64,000 nt of DNA from a virus. Shown piece after piece: positions 31,976 to 40,373 of this stretch. Under the pieces are notes generated by a model. That model was given only the letters and a program-made list of their open reading frames with translations, did not search any database and had not been told where the DNA came from. Made by a program: the position numbers and the translations under genes. The stretch is from IMG/VR virus record IMGVR_UViG_3300047552_001147, positions 30,507 through 94,506 of that record. The stretch is one strand, 5' to 3'. Every line of letters starts with the position of its first letter. The stretch's first letter is position 1.

Positions 31976-33148
31976 ATGAATTCAATCAGTTTTTACCTGT
32001 TCGCTAAGCAAGCGGCGGGCGACTACATTGGGGCGAATAAAGACCTCAACGATTCGATCGCCAAGATTGCCGGGGATAACGGACTTTCGCAAGTCCAAAT
32101 CCAGCGGATTGTCGAGCTTGCCAATCATGAGGTCAACGACCACCTACGTAAGCTGGCGTCAGAGAAGACGTTTACGTTTAACGTGGCAAGTGTCGACGGT
32201 GTCTTGTCAAAAATGCAAGGCATCCCTAAGGTCGCCGGCATCACCCACTCGCGGGTCGTTGATGCGATCCACGCGTACAACAGAGGAATCGGGGAAGAGT
32301 CGATTGACGCCAGAGTCCAGGAAATCATGGACGGCTCCAACAAGAAGGAGTTGCTGGAAAAGCAGGCGTCGCTGCACCAAAAACTGATTCTAGAGAAGCT
32401 GGCCGCCGTCCGCCGCAGAACTGAATCTGAAAAAATCGGCTCCCTCAACAAGGTCGCAGAAGAGCTGAGAGAGTTCTTACAGACGGCAAAACAGTTCGTG
32501 TACGGTGAGCAAGGCACGCTTGACGACCTGAAGAAATACGCGGAAGCCGTGGTACCTAACTGGAGCGGCTGGGACGTTGTGTTCGAGGTAGTGCAGGCAG
32601 AGCTTCGTAAAGTCGCCGGTAAGTACAACGCCAAGAACGCAGCAAAACTGAAGTTGTGCCACGTCGCTCCGCTAGCTGCTCGGTCAAATACCGAGGGAGA
32701 GACGCCTAAGGTTCGCGTGGTCAACGGTGCCCACAAACTTGGGTACCAGGTTAAGAAGGTTCATGAGCGGGTTACGGATGCGCAGATCCTCTCCAGCCGC
32801 CTAACAGAACTTGATAACTTCAAGGACGTTCTCACTAAGAACGTGACCAACTTCAACACCAGCGCCGACGTTGAAAAGTACCTTGGAACCTTATACAAGG
32901 TAGACAAGGCCGTATCTTCTGATCAGTTCTCCAATGATCTGTTGAAGAAACTGGGAGAAGACGAAGTAAAAAAACTGACAGCCGAAGAGACTCGTAAGGC
33001 CGCTCTTGGCCTCCTCTTCGGCGAAGCTGCAACAAGAGCATCTAAGGCGACTCTTGGATCTGCTGCAAAGCATTTGATCCACAACAAGACGCCCGCTGCC
33101 CACCAAGGGCCGATTAAGAACCTCCCACAATATGAAACTGGTCAGTGA
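31976..33148 (+). CDS. Structural-module protein rich in Lys-x-Ala motifs (390 aa)
   Basis: First gene of the head operon. It is helical and charged. It repeats the motif Lys-x-Ala-(Ser/Gly/Ala/Glu) many times: FAKQAAGD, LRKLASEK, LEKQASLH, LEKLAAVR, LNKVAEE, LRKVAGKY. I recognise no fold. Internal capsid (core) proteins cleaved by prohead proteases often look like this, so an internal head protein is a reasonable inference. Confidence 0.6.
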   Translation: MNSISFYLFAKQAAGDYIGANKDLNDSIAKIAGDNGLSQVQIQRIVELANHEVNDHLRKLASEKTFTFNVASVDGVLSKMQGIPKVAGITHSRVVDAIHAYNRGIGEESIDARVQEIMDGSNKKELLEKQASLHQKLILEKLAAVRRRTESEKIGSLNKVAEELREFLQTAKQFVYGEQGTLDDLKKYAEAVVPNWSGWDVVFEVVQAELRKVAGKYNAKNAAKLKLCHVAPLAARSNTEGETPKVRVVNGAHKLGYQVKKVHERVTDAQILSSRLTELDNFKDVLTKNVTNFNTSADVEKYLGTLYKVDKAVSSDQFSNDLLKKLGEDEVKKLTAEETRKAALGLLFGEAATRASKATLGSAAKHLIHNKTPAAHQGPIKNLPQYETGQ

Positions 33149-33150
33149 AC

Positions 33151-33855
33151 ATGAGCAAGATTTTTGACGAGTACGCTTTTGTCTATGGTGGCTTCCTTAC
33201 TGAGCAGGAAAAGATTGAGCTAGGAAAGTTCGCGTCTCAGCTCCTCAATGCCAAGACTGCTAGCAATCGAACACAGGTCAACGAGATTATCAAGAACGCG
33301 GCTGCGGAAATTGATAACTACGAAGACTTCGAGGCCGTAGTTGGGTTGTTTGATTGGCTGGAAAAGGAAGCAGCAGTCAATCCTGGATACAAGAAAATGT
33401 CACCTGTGCTGGGAAACGTACTGGCGGCAGCGACAGCGGCATTTGCACTAGCCCCTGCAGTTGCCTCGATGTCAAGACACTCGAAGCGCCAGAAGGCCTT
33501 TTCGGAGTCTTTCGAGCAGATCCTCAAGGACTACCCGAACCTAAAGGGCGACCCGAACACCCCCCGCTATTTTAAGCTGATTACCGACTTCGCGCCAGAA
33601 GTGGCCAGTAATCCGCTTGTAGCTGGAAACGTAATGGACACATTCAGAAAGATGGGTCCGGCGTCAATTACCCCGACGGTCATCAATGAGCTGCTCGGTC
33701 TACAGGGTCGCATCAATACGAACTCAACTGACGTGGCAAACACGTTCTCGCAGCCGATGTCCAAGGCATTCGAAGTGGGCGCAAACCGCTACCAGAAACT
33801 CGAAGAGCTTGCACGCAAGGACCGCGAAAACGATCTGAAGTTCAAGTCGACGTAA
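33151..33855 (+). CDS. Structural-module protein with a membrane-like segment (234 aa)
   Basis: I chose ATG 33151; a GTG at 33145 overlapping the upstream stop is possible. Motifs LGKFASQ, NAKTASN and LEKEAAV occur in the first 90 residues, followed by an Ala-rich hydrophobic helix (LGNVLAAATAAFALAPAVA) and a helical C-terminus. No family recognised. Probably an internal or minor head protein. Confidence 0.55.
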   Translation: MSKIFDEYAFVYGGFLTEQEKIELGKFASQLLNAKTASNRTQVNEIIKNAAAEIDNYEDFEAVVGLFDWLEKEAAVNPGYKKMSPVLGNVLAAATAAFALAPAVASMSRHSKRQKAFSESFEQILKDYPNLKGDPNTPRYFKLITDFAPEVASNPLVAGNVMDTFRKMGPASITPTVINELLGLQGRINTNSTDVANTFSQPMSKAFEVGANRYQKLEELARKDRENDLKFKST

Positions 33856-33856
33856 A

Positions 33857-34078
33857 ATGGCGATTGAAATGCACTATCGGTCCGCCCTCTCACCGACCTA
33901 CCTGGTTGGTGATGAGGTGGATCCTCAGATCAAATCTTCTGGAGACACGCGGGCCGGTAGGCTCGGGGTCGCTAAGAAGGTGCAGTCTATCGGGCTAGAC
34001 GAGGGACCGGTTTTACGGAAGGTTGCGTTCTTCCGAGCAATACTGGACGAACTAGCAAAGTATGATCAAGCTCATTAA
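33857..34078 (+). CDS. Small structural-module protein (73 aa)
   Basis: The N-terminal half has beta character and the C-terminus has VLRKVAFFRAILDELAKYD, the common Lys-x-Ala helix placed here at the end. It overlaps the protease gene by 17 bases. Unknown function. Confidence 0.55.
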   Translation: MAIEMHYRSALSPTYLVGDEVDPQIKSSGDTRAGRLGVAKKVQSIGLDEGPVLRKVAFFRAILDELAKYDQAH

Positions 34079-35435
34079 CTGCGACTGGTCTGGCGCTGGC
34101 TGGGGACCGTCATATACCCACATCCACAGCGGGACGATGGAGAAGGTGGCTAGCAGCTACATTCCCACAGATCTCCGCGTATGGATCGAGAAGCTGACGC
34201 CAAGACCAGAAGGTCGCTATGTGCTCCTGAACGCGCTCGGTGCCCACGAATATTGGGGACCTAACGCTAACGGAGATACCTTCCCGGAGTGGAGCTTGAA
34301 GGGGCTGCCGCCGCCAGCGGACGTCAAAGAGTTCCTTAAGACCGAAGTCAATAAGGTCATCCCTGACTTCACGGAGCCGCCGTCATATGGTGGACCGTCG
34401 TTCGTTACGAACGCAAAGGTCTATCAGAACCACATCAACAAAGATCCGACGATAGCCTGTGGGGACGTAATCGCCCAAGCGTATAACGATCAGATGCACA
34501 GAGTTGAGCTGATCGTGTTCATCTACGAACAGCGGGCGCCAGATGTGGTGCGGATGATTGACGCGGGAGATCCTGTGCCCTGGTCGATGGGCGCTAAGTT
34601 ACGCTTCGACGTTTGCTCCATCTGTTCCAAGGTATCAAAGACCAGAGCAGAATACTGTCCTCACCTCGCAACCCAGCTGCGCCAGATTCTGCCGGACGGC
34701 CGTAAAGTCTTCTCCTACAACTACTTCCCGGTGTTCTTCGACATCTCTAAAGTGTCGATGCCAGCGGATAGAAGCGCGTGGATGCTGAAGAAGGTCGCGA
34801 GTGTTGGTGAGCCTAAAGAAGCCAGCATGGAGAAGCGCGAGCTGGTATCTACGGCACCCGTGGATCAAAAAGATCTGGGTAGTACACCCATTAACCCGGA
34901 TCTGATCAAATTCATCTCGAACAATGGTGGCTGCCAGGACGATAGCGTCGCGGTTGATCCCCAGATGATCGCCATGAAGAAGGAATTCTCGCTGCCCGAG
35001 ATTCTGAAGAACATGCTGATGGTTGGTATGCTTCCATCAGAAAAGGACCTGAATTATCTATCTGACGGCGATCCGTCAAGAATTCCGGGTAATCTTGATC
35101 TTGTCAATCCAAACCGCCGTCTTATACTACTTTTGAGTAGTAAGATTCCGGAGCGGTCCCTCCTCGACCCGCACTTTACAAAAAGGGCAGCTAGAGGCCA
35201 GACCAGACCGCTGAAGGTGAGCAATTCTCCATTTATGCAGAAGCTCGCTCACTTACTCGGAAATATAGACTATACTAGGTTAGTGCAGATGATTGAAACA
35301 AATCCGACGATCCAGCTCGCCGTTCAGCCGAACGCTGTAGAATCGTCTTTGTTTAAAACTGCCAGTCAATCCAAGGCGGCAACGTGGCTGCCTTTTGTAG
35401 TTGTTTGTTCACAGTTTAATGGAGAAACCAAATGA
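34062..35435 (+). CDS. Probable prohead protease with a Cys3-His zinc insert
   Basis: The 457-residue product resembles HK97/S78-type phage head maturation proteases. AHEYWGPNANGDTFPE (about 61-76) is a conserved entry motif. VYQNHINKDP holds the candidate catalytic His124 and WSMGAKLRFD the candidate Ser175 (Ser-x-Gly pattern). A zinc-type cluster C185-x2-C188-x10-C199-x-H201 follows directly. The C-terminal half carries LKKVASVG, FTKRAARG, FMQKLAHL and LFKTASQS, possible self-processing sites. Such enzymes cleave scaffold and capsid proteins during head assembly. The next two genes look like scaffolds. The start could also be the ATG at 34137. Confidence 0.62.
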   Translation: MIKLINCDWSGAGWGPSYTHIHSGTMEKVASSYIPTDLRVWIEKLTPRPEGRYVLLNALGAHEYWGPNANGDTFPEWSLKGLPPPADVKEFLKTEVNKVIPDFTEPPSYGGPSFVTNAKVYQNHINKDPTIACGDVIAQAYNDQMHRVELIVFIYEQRAPDVVRMIDAGDPVPWSMGAKLRFDVCSICSKVSKTRAEYCPHLATQLRQILPDGRKVFSYNYFPVFFDISKVSMPADRSAWMLKKVASVGEPKEASMEKRELVSTAPVDQKDLGSTPINPDLIKFISNNGGCQDDSVAVDPQMIAMKKEFSLPEILKNMLMVGMLPSEKDLNYLSDGDPSRIPGNLDLVNPNRRLILLLSSKIPERSLLDPHFTKRAARGQTRPLKVSNSPFMQKLAHLLGNIDYTRLVQMIETNPTIQLAVQPNAVESSLFKTASQSKAATWLPFVVVCSQFNGETK

Positions 35436-35806
35436 ACGTCGAGGCTCTATTTGCGGAACTCCGCAAAAACTCAGACGCTGAGGCTAAAGAAACGCCGGTC
35501 GAGAAGACAGCCTCGGCGCAAGGTCAGGGTGAAGTTGGTATGGAGAAGCTGGCAGGCGAACTTTACGCTGCTGGTCAACTCTTCGCCGAAGGCTTCACTG
35601 ATCGCTTTATTGAAAAGCTAGCGGCTGGTGTACCGGCTGCTGGTGCTGGCATTGCTTCGCCCAAGAGCAAGTGGGAAGCGGTCGGCAAGAAGATTGAGAA
35701 CCTGAAGACACACGGTGGCGTCGGTGATAACAGCGTTGTTCGCGCTGAAGCCGAAGCGATGTCGGGTGCAAAGGGTGTTGTGAATCCGGCGAAACCGCTG
35801 TCATAA
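35432..35806 (+). CDS. Scaffold/core-like protein with repeated EK-x-A motif (124 aa)
   Basis: The ATG overlaps the protease stop (ATGA). The sequence has VEKTASAQ, MEKLAGEL and IEKLAAGV within 45 residues and is Ala/Gly/Glu-rich. No fold recognised. Position after the protease and before the capsid gene suggests a scaffold or core component. Confidence 0.6.
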   Translation: MNVEALFAELRKNSDAEAKETPVEKTASAQGQGEVGMEKLAGELYAAGQLFAEGFTDRFIEKLAAGVPAAGAGIASPKSKWEAVGKKIENLKTHGGVGDNSVVRAEAEAMSGAKGVVNPAKPLS

Positions 35807-35823
35807 TCAGGAGACAACCACAC

Positions 35824-36291
35824 ATGACATCACTAGCAGAAACGTTTGAACTGGTGAAGCAGGCGGAGTTTGAAACCAAGCTCGCCTCGCTCCAGAAGGC
35901 CTGGGGAGATGACGAGGTTCGCCTTGATCTGATGGATCAGGCTATCGACATCGTCAAGGAAGCTCAGGCAAATGGCGAACTTCCGGAAATGGACGAAGCG
36001 CAGATCCTAGATCTCTGTGTCGCCATGGTGGAAGACGCTATGGAAGAAGAGCAAGAGAAGACGGCTAGCGAGGAATCGGAAGAAGCTCAGGAAGAGCTCT
36101 CGGAAGAAGAACTCGAAAAGCAGGCTGAAGCGCTCTATGACCTAGGTCAGGACGTCGGTGTCATTCTCGCAGAGAACGACATTACGGCGGAAGACATTGA
36201 GAAGCTGGCGGAAGAAGATGCTGACCAGCTCGGTAGAGAAGTCGCTCGCGAGCTTGTGGCACGTTACGAAGCTCTCGAAAGCGCTGAGTAA
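35824..36291 (+). CDS. Acidic scaffold-like protein (155 aa)
   Basis: Strongly acidic and helical, with long Glu-rich runs (about residues 75-100) and LVKQAEFE, TKLASLQ, QEKTASEE, LEKQAEAL and IEKLAEED. Acidic, helical, low-complexity sequence just upstream of the capsid gene is typical of phage scaffolds. The ribosome site is AGGAG. Confidence 0.6.
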   Translation: MTSLAETFELVKQAEFETKLASLQKAWGDDEVRLDLMDQAIDIVKEAQANGELPEMDEAQILDLCVAMVEDAMEEEQEKTASEESEEAQEELSEEELEKQAEALYDLGQDVGVILAENDITAEDIEKLAEEDADQLGREVARELVARYEALESAE

Positions 36292-36316
36292 GCGTTACTG
36301 ACCGGGAGGCAACCCC

Positions 36317-36535
36317 ATGCTGTTTTCTGACATCGAAGAACTGATTAAGAGAGCCTCGGCAACTCCAACCACCGACGAGGATTCTGAAACAGAAAAGGTT
36401 GCCTCCAAGTCTGATAGTGATGCCATCGACGAACTCGTAAGAGAAATTGATGGCGAACTGTCGGAATCAATTGAAAAGCGAGCCAGCAAGGTGGGGATCG
36501 CTAAACTATTACTGGCTATTGATTTGCTTCAATAA
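36317..36535 (+). CDS. Small acidic structural-module protein (72 aa)
   Basis: MLFSDIEELIKRASAT, TEKVASKS and IEKRASKVG place the Lys-x-Ala-Ser motif three times in 72 residues. The rest is Asp/Glu/Ser-rich. Likely a core or scaffold-associated peptide. Confidence 0.55.
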   Translation: MLFSDIEELIKRASATPTTDEDSETEKVASKSDSDAIDELVREIDGELSESIEKRASKVGIAKLLLAIDLLQ

Positions 36536-36900
36536 TGGGATTCACAAAAGCCGCCTCACTGCTTCTAAAAGCAAGGGACGCCCTGGTTCAGCTCAAAGCT
36601 GACTCAGCTGCAACGCACGTAAAACTCGCGTCTGCGGAAACTGAGCTTAAGGCGTATTTAGCCGTTTTAGAGTTAGTCAAGGAAGGGCTTATCGATCCGA
36701 TCGACGTATTTGATAAACTGGCGGAATTCAAGGAAGACCCGAATAAGCCGGTCCTGCTAAAACAGGCAGCGCAAATGGGATACTCTTCTCAAAATTATTC
36801 AATTGGTTATGTGACGGATCTTGGTAAGCAAGCAAGCGATACAGCTACTCCGGAAGAGCGGCTGGTCGAAAGAGTAAGGGACATCGTAGAGGACTACTAA
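36535..36900 (+). CDS. Helical structural-module protein (121 aa)
   Basis: The start overlaps the upstream stop (TAATG). It is mostly helical, with FTKAASLL, HVKLASAE, FDKLAEFK, LLKQAAQM and LGKQASDT. The spacing of the motifs is about 20 to 45 residues. Unknown fold; probable core protein. Confidence 0.55.
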   Translation: MGFTKAASLLLKARDALVQLKADSAATHVKLASAETELKAYLAVLELVKEGLIDPIDVFDKLAEFKEDPNKPVLLKQAAQMGYSSQNYSIGYVTDLGKQASDTATPEERLVERVRDIVEDY

Positions 36901-36901
36901 A

Positions 36902-37417
36902 ATGGCTCGTAAAACCCAATCAAACGTAACGCTTAACGCAAAGCTCTCATCTGTAAACCTTCAGCGCATCGCGCTTAAGGACGACTCGTCATTCTCGGAA
37001 GGTGCACCGGTCAAGATCGATGCAACGACTGGTGGCGCAGCGATCCCGCTCGGCTGCAGCCCGGCGGCTGAAGCGGCAAACGCCGTTGTCTTCATGAACT
37101 GGGTTGACTCGGATCGTTCCGACGTCGCCTTCATTCAGCAGGACAAGACCGACAGTACAGCGCCGACGATGTACATCGAAGGTGGTGGTCTGACCGGTAT
37201 TCTCGGTAACGACGTTGACGTCGGTCTCCCGGCGTCGCTGTGGAACCACAGTGGCCAGCTGCCCACGATCAACTACGGCGTCTTCATCAGCGCCGCAGGT
37301 ACGAAGTGGCAGGCGGAAGCCATCGTCGCTGGTCGTACGTACTACGGCCGCATCTATCGCCACTACAACGGTCGCGCGCACTTCATCTTCCACTCAGTGC
37401 CGCACGTCTACGCCTGA
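36902..37417 (+). CDS. Probable capsid decoration/head fibre-base protein (171 aa)
   Basis: A beta-rich sequence with Gly-rich turns, ending in KWQAEAIVAGRTYYGRIYRH and so on. It lies directly before the major capsid gene. Small beta proteins in that position are usually capsid decoration proteins. It lacks the Lys-x-Ala motif, which fits an outside location. The gene uses optimised codons like the capsid gene. Confidence 0.55.
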   Translation: MARKTQSNVTLNAKLSSVNLQRIALKDDSSFSEGAPVKIDATTGGAAIPLGCSPAAEAANAVVFMNWVDSDRSDVAFIQQDKTDSTAPTMYIEGGGLTGILGNDVDVGLPASLWNHSGQLPTINYGVFISAAGTKWQAEAIVAGRTYYGRIYRHYNGRAHFIFHSVPHVYA

Positions 37418-37425
37418 TATTGAAC

Positions 37426-37450
37426 AGGGGGGCGGCTCGGCTGCCCCCCT
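37426..37450 (+). terminator. Strong hairpin between decoration and capsid genes
   Basis: AGGGGGGC and GCCCCCCT pair across a nine-base loop that can itself fold (GGC/GCT). Only a weak T-run follows (ATAGTTTG). It may act as a partial terminator or a 3' stabiliser that sets the ratio of the two proteins. Confidence 0.6.
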
Positions 37451-37497
37451 ATAGTTTGTAAGTCATCTAGATTCTCTGGACATCAAAAAGGATAACA

Positions 37498-38745
37498 ATG
37501 AAGATTGATTCTTCTGATTTCAACTCGCTTTTTGGTGAAGCCCTGAATCGCGGTGGCGAAGCTCTTGAAAAGGTCGGTGAAGTGACCGGTCTGTACATTC
37601 AGGATAAGCTTCGTGAAAACTCTTTCGCGAGAAAGATCCTCCCGCCTCAGACTGTCACCTTGGCTGAACTGACCCGTAACGAGAACGACGAAGGTCTCTC
37701 GTACATCGACGACATCGAACCGGATTCGCTCGCAATGCGCGTGAACTGGCGCGGTGAACCGGAAAAGACCTACATCGAAGGCAAGCGCTATTCGATCAGA
37801 ATGAGCACGATTTCTTCGGACAGATTCGTCAAGTCCGAACAGGAACTGCGCTCGTACCGTATGCCGCTGACCAAGATCATCGAGCAGAACACGGTCAAGG
37901 ACATGCAGGAACAGCACGACAAGACCTTCATGGACCACGTTCGCGTTGGTCTAATGCTGGCCACCCGTCGTCGCATGAACGACCTGGTCGACCGTGGCCT
38001 GGTACTCAACGCTAACCAGGGTCTGAGCGCTCTGTCTGGCACGACAAGCAAGAACTGGGGTACGATGCAGCAATTTGCTGCGTATCTGTACTTCCGCAAC
38101 GTCACGACCTCTTACGGTCTGACAGACTACCAGACGTGGGATTCCACTCCGCCGACGGCGAACCTCGTCACGGCACTGTACTCGAACATCCTCCTGTCGA
38201 CTGAAACTGAGTTCACACGCACAGTGCTGCGCGATGCGATCAAGATTCAGGCTGCTCGCGAGATGAAGGCCCGCTGCTTCCTCCTGCACGAGTACGACTG
38301 GGCGGACGTTCTTGGCTGGATGGAAAACGAAGCCGGTCTGCAGATCACTGGCGAAATCGTCAAGGACGGCTACAAGTACACCACGGTCGGTGGGTACACG
38401 TTCGTGACGACTGTCCGTGACAACCCGGACATCGTTCAGCCTGGCCAGATCTTCACCTTCCCGGCTCCTGAGTTCCTGGGTCGCTACCTGATCCTGGAAA
38501 ACACGAAGTTCTGGATCGAGAAGAAGGGCCGCTTCATCGAGATGGAAGCGTACGAAGACGCCGGTATGGGCTTCGGTAACATCAAGGGCCTGGGTCTCAT
38601 CCTGCTCAACGGCGCTTCGGTGGTTCTCCCGAACCTGTGGCAGGATAGCTCTGGTGCAACGGTAACCAACGGAACGGTCGGATATTTCCGCCTCACGAAC
38701 GTCGGTACCACTGTTACGTCGACGTCTCCTGTCGCGACCGCCTGA
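37498..38745 (+). CDS. Major capsid protein (HK97-fold type)
   Basis: The 415-residue product lies where the capsid gene is expected. It has a long N-terminal helix segment, EGKRYSIRMSTISSDRF (E-loop/P-domain border), a spine-helix region around EQHDKTFMDHVRVGL, and a C-terminal beta-rich A-domain (GYTFVTTVRDNPDIV ... FPAPEFLGRYLILENTKFW). Codon use is highly biased (GTC, CTG, ATC), as in an abundant protein. Hairpins flank the gene on both sides. About 1,000 copies would build the head. The fold assignment is from layout and pattern only. Confidence 0.78.
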   Translation: MKIDSSDFNSLFGEALNRGGEALEKVGEVTGLYIQDKLRENSFARKILPPQTVTLAELTRNENDEGLSYIDDIEPDSLAMRVNWRGEPEKTYIEGKRYSIRMSTISSDRFVKSEQELRSYRMPLTKIIEQNTVKDMQEQHDKTFMDHVRVGLMLATRRRMNDLVDRGLVLNANQGLSALSGTTSKNWGTMQQFAAYLYFRNVTTSYGLTDYQTWDSTPPTANLVTALYSNILLSTETEFTRTVLRDAIKIQAAREMKARCFLLHEYDWADVLGWMENEAGLQITGEIVKDGYKYTTVGGYTFVTTVRDNPDIVQPGQIFTFPAPEFLGRYLILENTKFWIEKKGRFIEMEAYEDAGMGFGNIKGLGLILLNGASVVLPNLWQDSSGATVTNGTVGYFRLTNVGTTVTSTSPVATA

Positions 38746-38762
38746 TCTGATGTGAGTTGACG

Positions 38763-38796
38763 GGGACCCCGGTGTAATCCGCTGGGGTCCCTTTTT
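38763..38796 (+). terminator. Terminator after the capsid gene
   Basis: GGGACCCC, 13 bases, GGGGTCCC, then CTTTTTCTTTTT. An eight-pair stem and a strong T-tract make a classic factor-independent terminator. It limits capsid transcripts from reading into the neck genes. Confidence 0.85.
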
Positions 38797-38816
38797 CTTT
38801 TTCTCAAGGACAGTAA

Positions 38817-39338
38817 ATGGCAAACGTAAGAGTTTTCTGGTTTGGTAAAACACTGCTGAAGTCGCCTAGAACTGGGATACGTCCCAACGGCACGACTACA
38901 TATGACGAGCGTATTGCTAAGGAATTGGTCAAGGATAGTGGCGATTTGCTGATGGTCACAACGCTGGACCAGAGAAAAGTCCTGCACCTGGGCAAGAAGA
39001 TCGACCCAGAATACATCGTATTCAAATACCCGTCTCTAAAGGAAGTCGTAGAGAAGGCCGCTGGAATCAAAATCATTACGACAGTCAGCGACGTAATTAA
39101 GCACATCGCGTCAGAGCCTCTGACGCTTATGGACGAAATTCAACAGAGACAACTGCATCAGTTCCTAGAAATGGGTAAGCCAGAAGACACGGCTCCTGAA
39201 GGAAATACTGATCCCGTAACAACGGATCAGGAATCTACTGGTGCTGAAGCAAAAGTGGAAGATACTGTAGTAGAGAAGCCTAAGCGCGGAAGACCTAAGA
39301 AGGTCGCCGATAGCACGCCTAGTGCTGACACACAATGA
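38817..39338 (+). CDS. Structural-module protein with C-terminal AT-hook (173 aa)
   Basis: The first 110 residues are mixed alpha/beta. The tail is Glu/Thr/Pro/Ser-rich and ends with KPKRGRPKKVAD, a canonical AT-hook (Arg-Gly-Arg-Pro) that binds the minor groove of AT-rich DNA. This is unusual for a neck or head gene. A copy of the 21-bp palindrome lies in the disordered tail (39209-39229). VVEKAAGIK contributes one Lys-x-Ala motif. Confidence 0.6.
   Translation: MANVRVFWFGKTLLKSPRTGIRPNGTTTYDERIAKELVKDSGDLLMVTTLDQRKVLHLGKKIDPEYIVFKYPSLKEVVEKAAGIKIITTVSDVIKHIASEPLTLMDEIQQRQLHQFLEMGKPEDTAPEGNTDPVTTDQESTGAEAKVEDTVVEKPKRGRPKKVADSTPSADTQ
39209..39229. repeat. 21-bp palindrome, one mismatch
   Basis: TGATCCC, seven bases (GTAACAA), then CGGATCA. 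One base differs. It lies in the low-complexity tail of the AT-hook gene, 105 bases before ATG 39335. Confidence 0.6.
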
Positions 39339-39853
39339 CAGATAAGCCGATCTCTCAATCGGACCTCAGCAGTGCGGTTCCGATGAAACTGATTCAGCAG
39401 GTGCGAACGTTTATCCAGGACTTCGCGCCCACGAACGAGCTGTTTCAGGGTCAAGAGGTGACGGACGAATTGATCGGGCGGTGTATTGTCGACACAATCG
39501 ACGACTGGAATGGTACACCGCCAATCCTTGCCTATCAGATTAGCGGCTACTTGCTGATGTCGCAGGTTCGCTTTCAAGGAGTTCGCAAGAACATCGTTGA
39601 CATGTCCGGCGCCCGTGTTTTGAGAATTCTATCCATCAAGCACGCTAGGAACGATATTCCGTTTACTGCCGGAAATGTGAACGTTCAGTCGCACTCGATC
39701 TGGCGTAACCTTGAAAACATCATTGGGATGATCAAGCAGGATTACGACACGTACAAGGCGCAGTTCAAGCTGGCAGAGAACCTTAACAACTGCTACACCA
39801 TCTCGTACACAGAAATGTGGGACGGCTTCATCAGTGACATCGATGGATACTAA
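39335..39853 (+). CDS. Probable neck / head-tail connector protein (172 aa)
   Basis: The ATG overlaps the upstream stop (ATGA). A helical sequence with a central beta region (NDIPFTAGNVNVQSHSIW) lies between the capsid and tail genes, where connector proteins are found. It lacks a recognisable signature, so the role is positional. Confidence 0.5.
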   Translation: MTDKPISQSDLSSAVPMKLIQQVRTFIQDFAPTNELFQGQEVTDELIGRCIVDTIDDWNGTPPILAYQISGYLLMSQVRFQGVRKNIVDMSGARVLRILSIKHARNDIPFTAGNVNVQSHSIWRNLENIIGMIKQDYDTYKAQFKLAENLNNCYTISYTEMWDGFISDIDGY

Positions 39854-40331
39854 CGCTATTCAAGAAGCCTTCATTCGTGGTTTTGAGGCCGGTACTCGCT
39901 ACCGCCGAGAGCCCGAAGAAGAGAGTGTTCCGCAGTACTCATTAGTTCGCGGCGGCGATTCAGGCGTTGGCATGGTCACCGCCGACAAGAGCCTTTACAA
40001 GGACCGCGTAGTATCGGCAGCAACGACTGGCACGCTTGCTAGCCTTGTAACAGCAATCGTTTCGGGTCTACTAGGCCTCGGAGTTGGTAGCGCTGTCGGC
40101 ATGCCCGTACAGGGCGCTCTAGCAGGAACCGCCTTGGGCGGCTCGCTAGGATATCTCGGCGGCTCCGCAAAAGGTCAGCTAGACGCTGATCATAGGTTCT
40201 TAGCTGAGAAGGGTTACAGTGCTAAGTACCCTGTTCCTGTTAAGGAGCTAATGCTTCGTCCTGGGATAAGCGCCGCGCTCCCGCTGGCATCTTTTGCTAG
40301 AATCAAAAAGATACCTAAAATTGATCAATAG
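39843..40331 (+). CDS. Glycine-zipper virion-module protein (162 aa)
   Basis: ATG 39843 overlaps the upstream gene by 11 bases. The central part is a glycine zipper (LGLGVGSAVGMPVQGALAG ... LGGSLGYLGGSAKG), predicted to insert in a membrane or pack as paired helices. It neighbours a second glycine-zipper gene. Virion glycine-zipper proteins can help DNA cross the inner membrane; that role is an inference. Confidence 0.55.
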   Translation: MDTNAIQEAFIRGFEAGTRYRREPEEESVPQYSLVRGGDSGVGMVTADKSLYKDRVVSAATTGTLASLVTAIVSGLLGLGVGSAVGMPVQGALAGTALGGSLGYLGGSAKGQLDADHRFLAEKGYSAKYPVPVKELMLRPGISAALPLASFARIKKIPKIDQ

Positions 40332-40373
40332 CCGCTAAGCGGTATAACTACACAGACGTCTAAGGAGATTGAC

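Noticed and set aside
34862-34904. Imperfect inverted repeat AGATCTGGGT / ACCCGGATCT as a regulatory site
   Set aside because: It lies in coding sequence, has one mismatch and a different spacing, and is not repeated elsewhere.
37951-38853. A 300-codon open frame on the minus strand across the capsid gene
   Set aside because: It is antisense to a strongly codon-biased capsid gene; its Arg/Gln/Val-rich product is typical of a mirror frame and there is no ribosome site.
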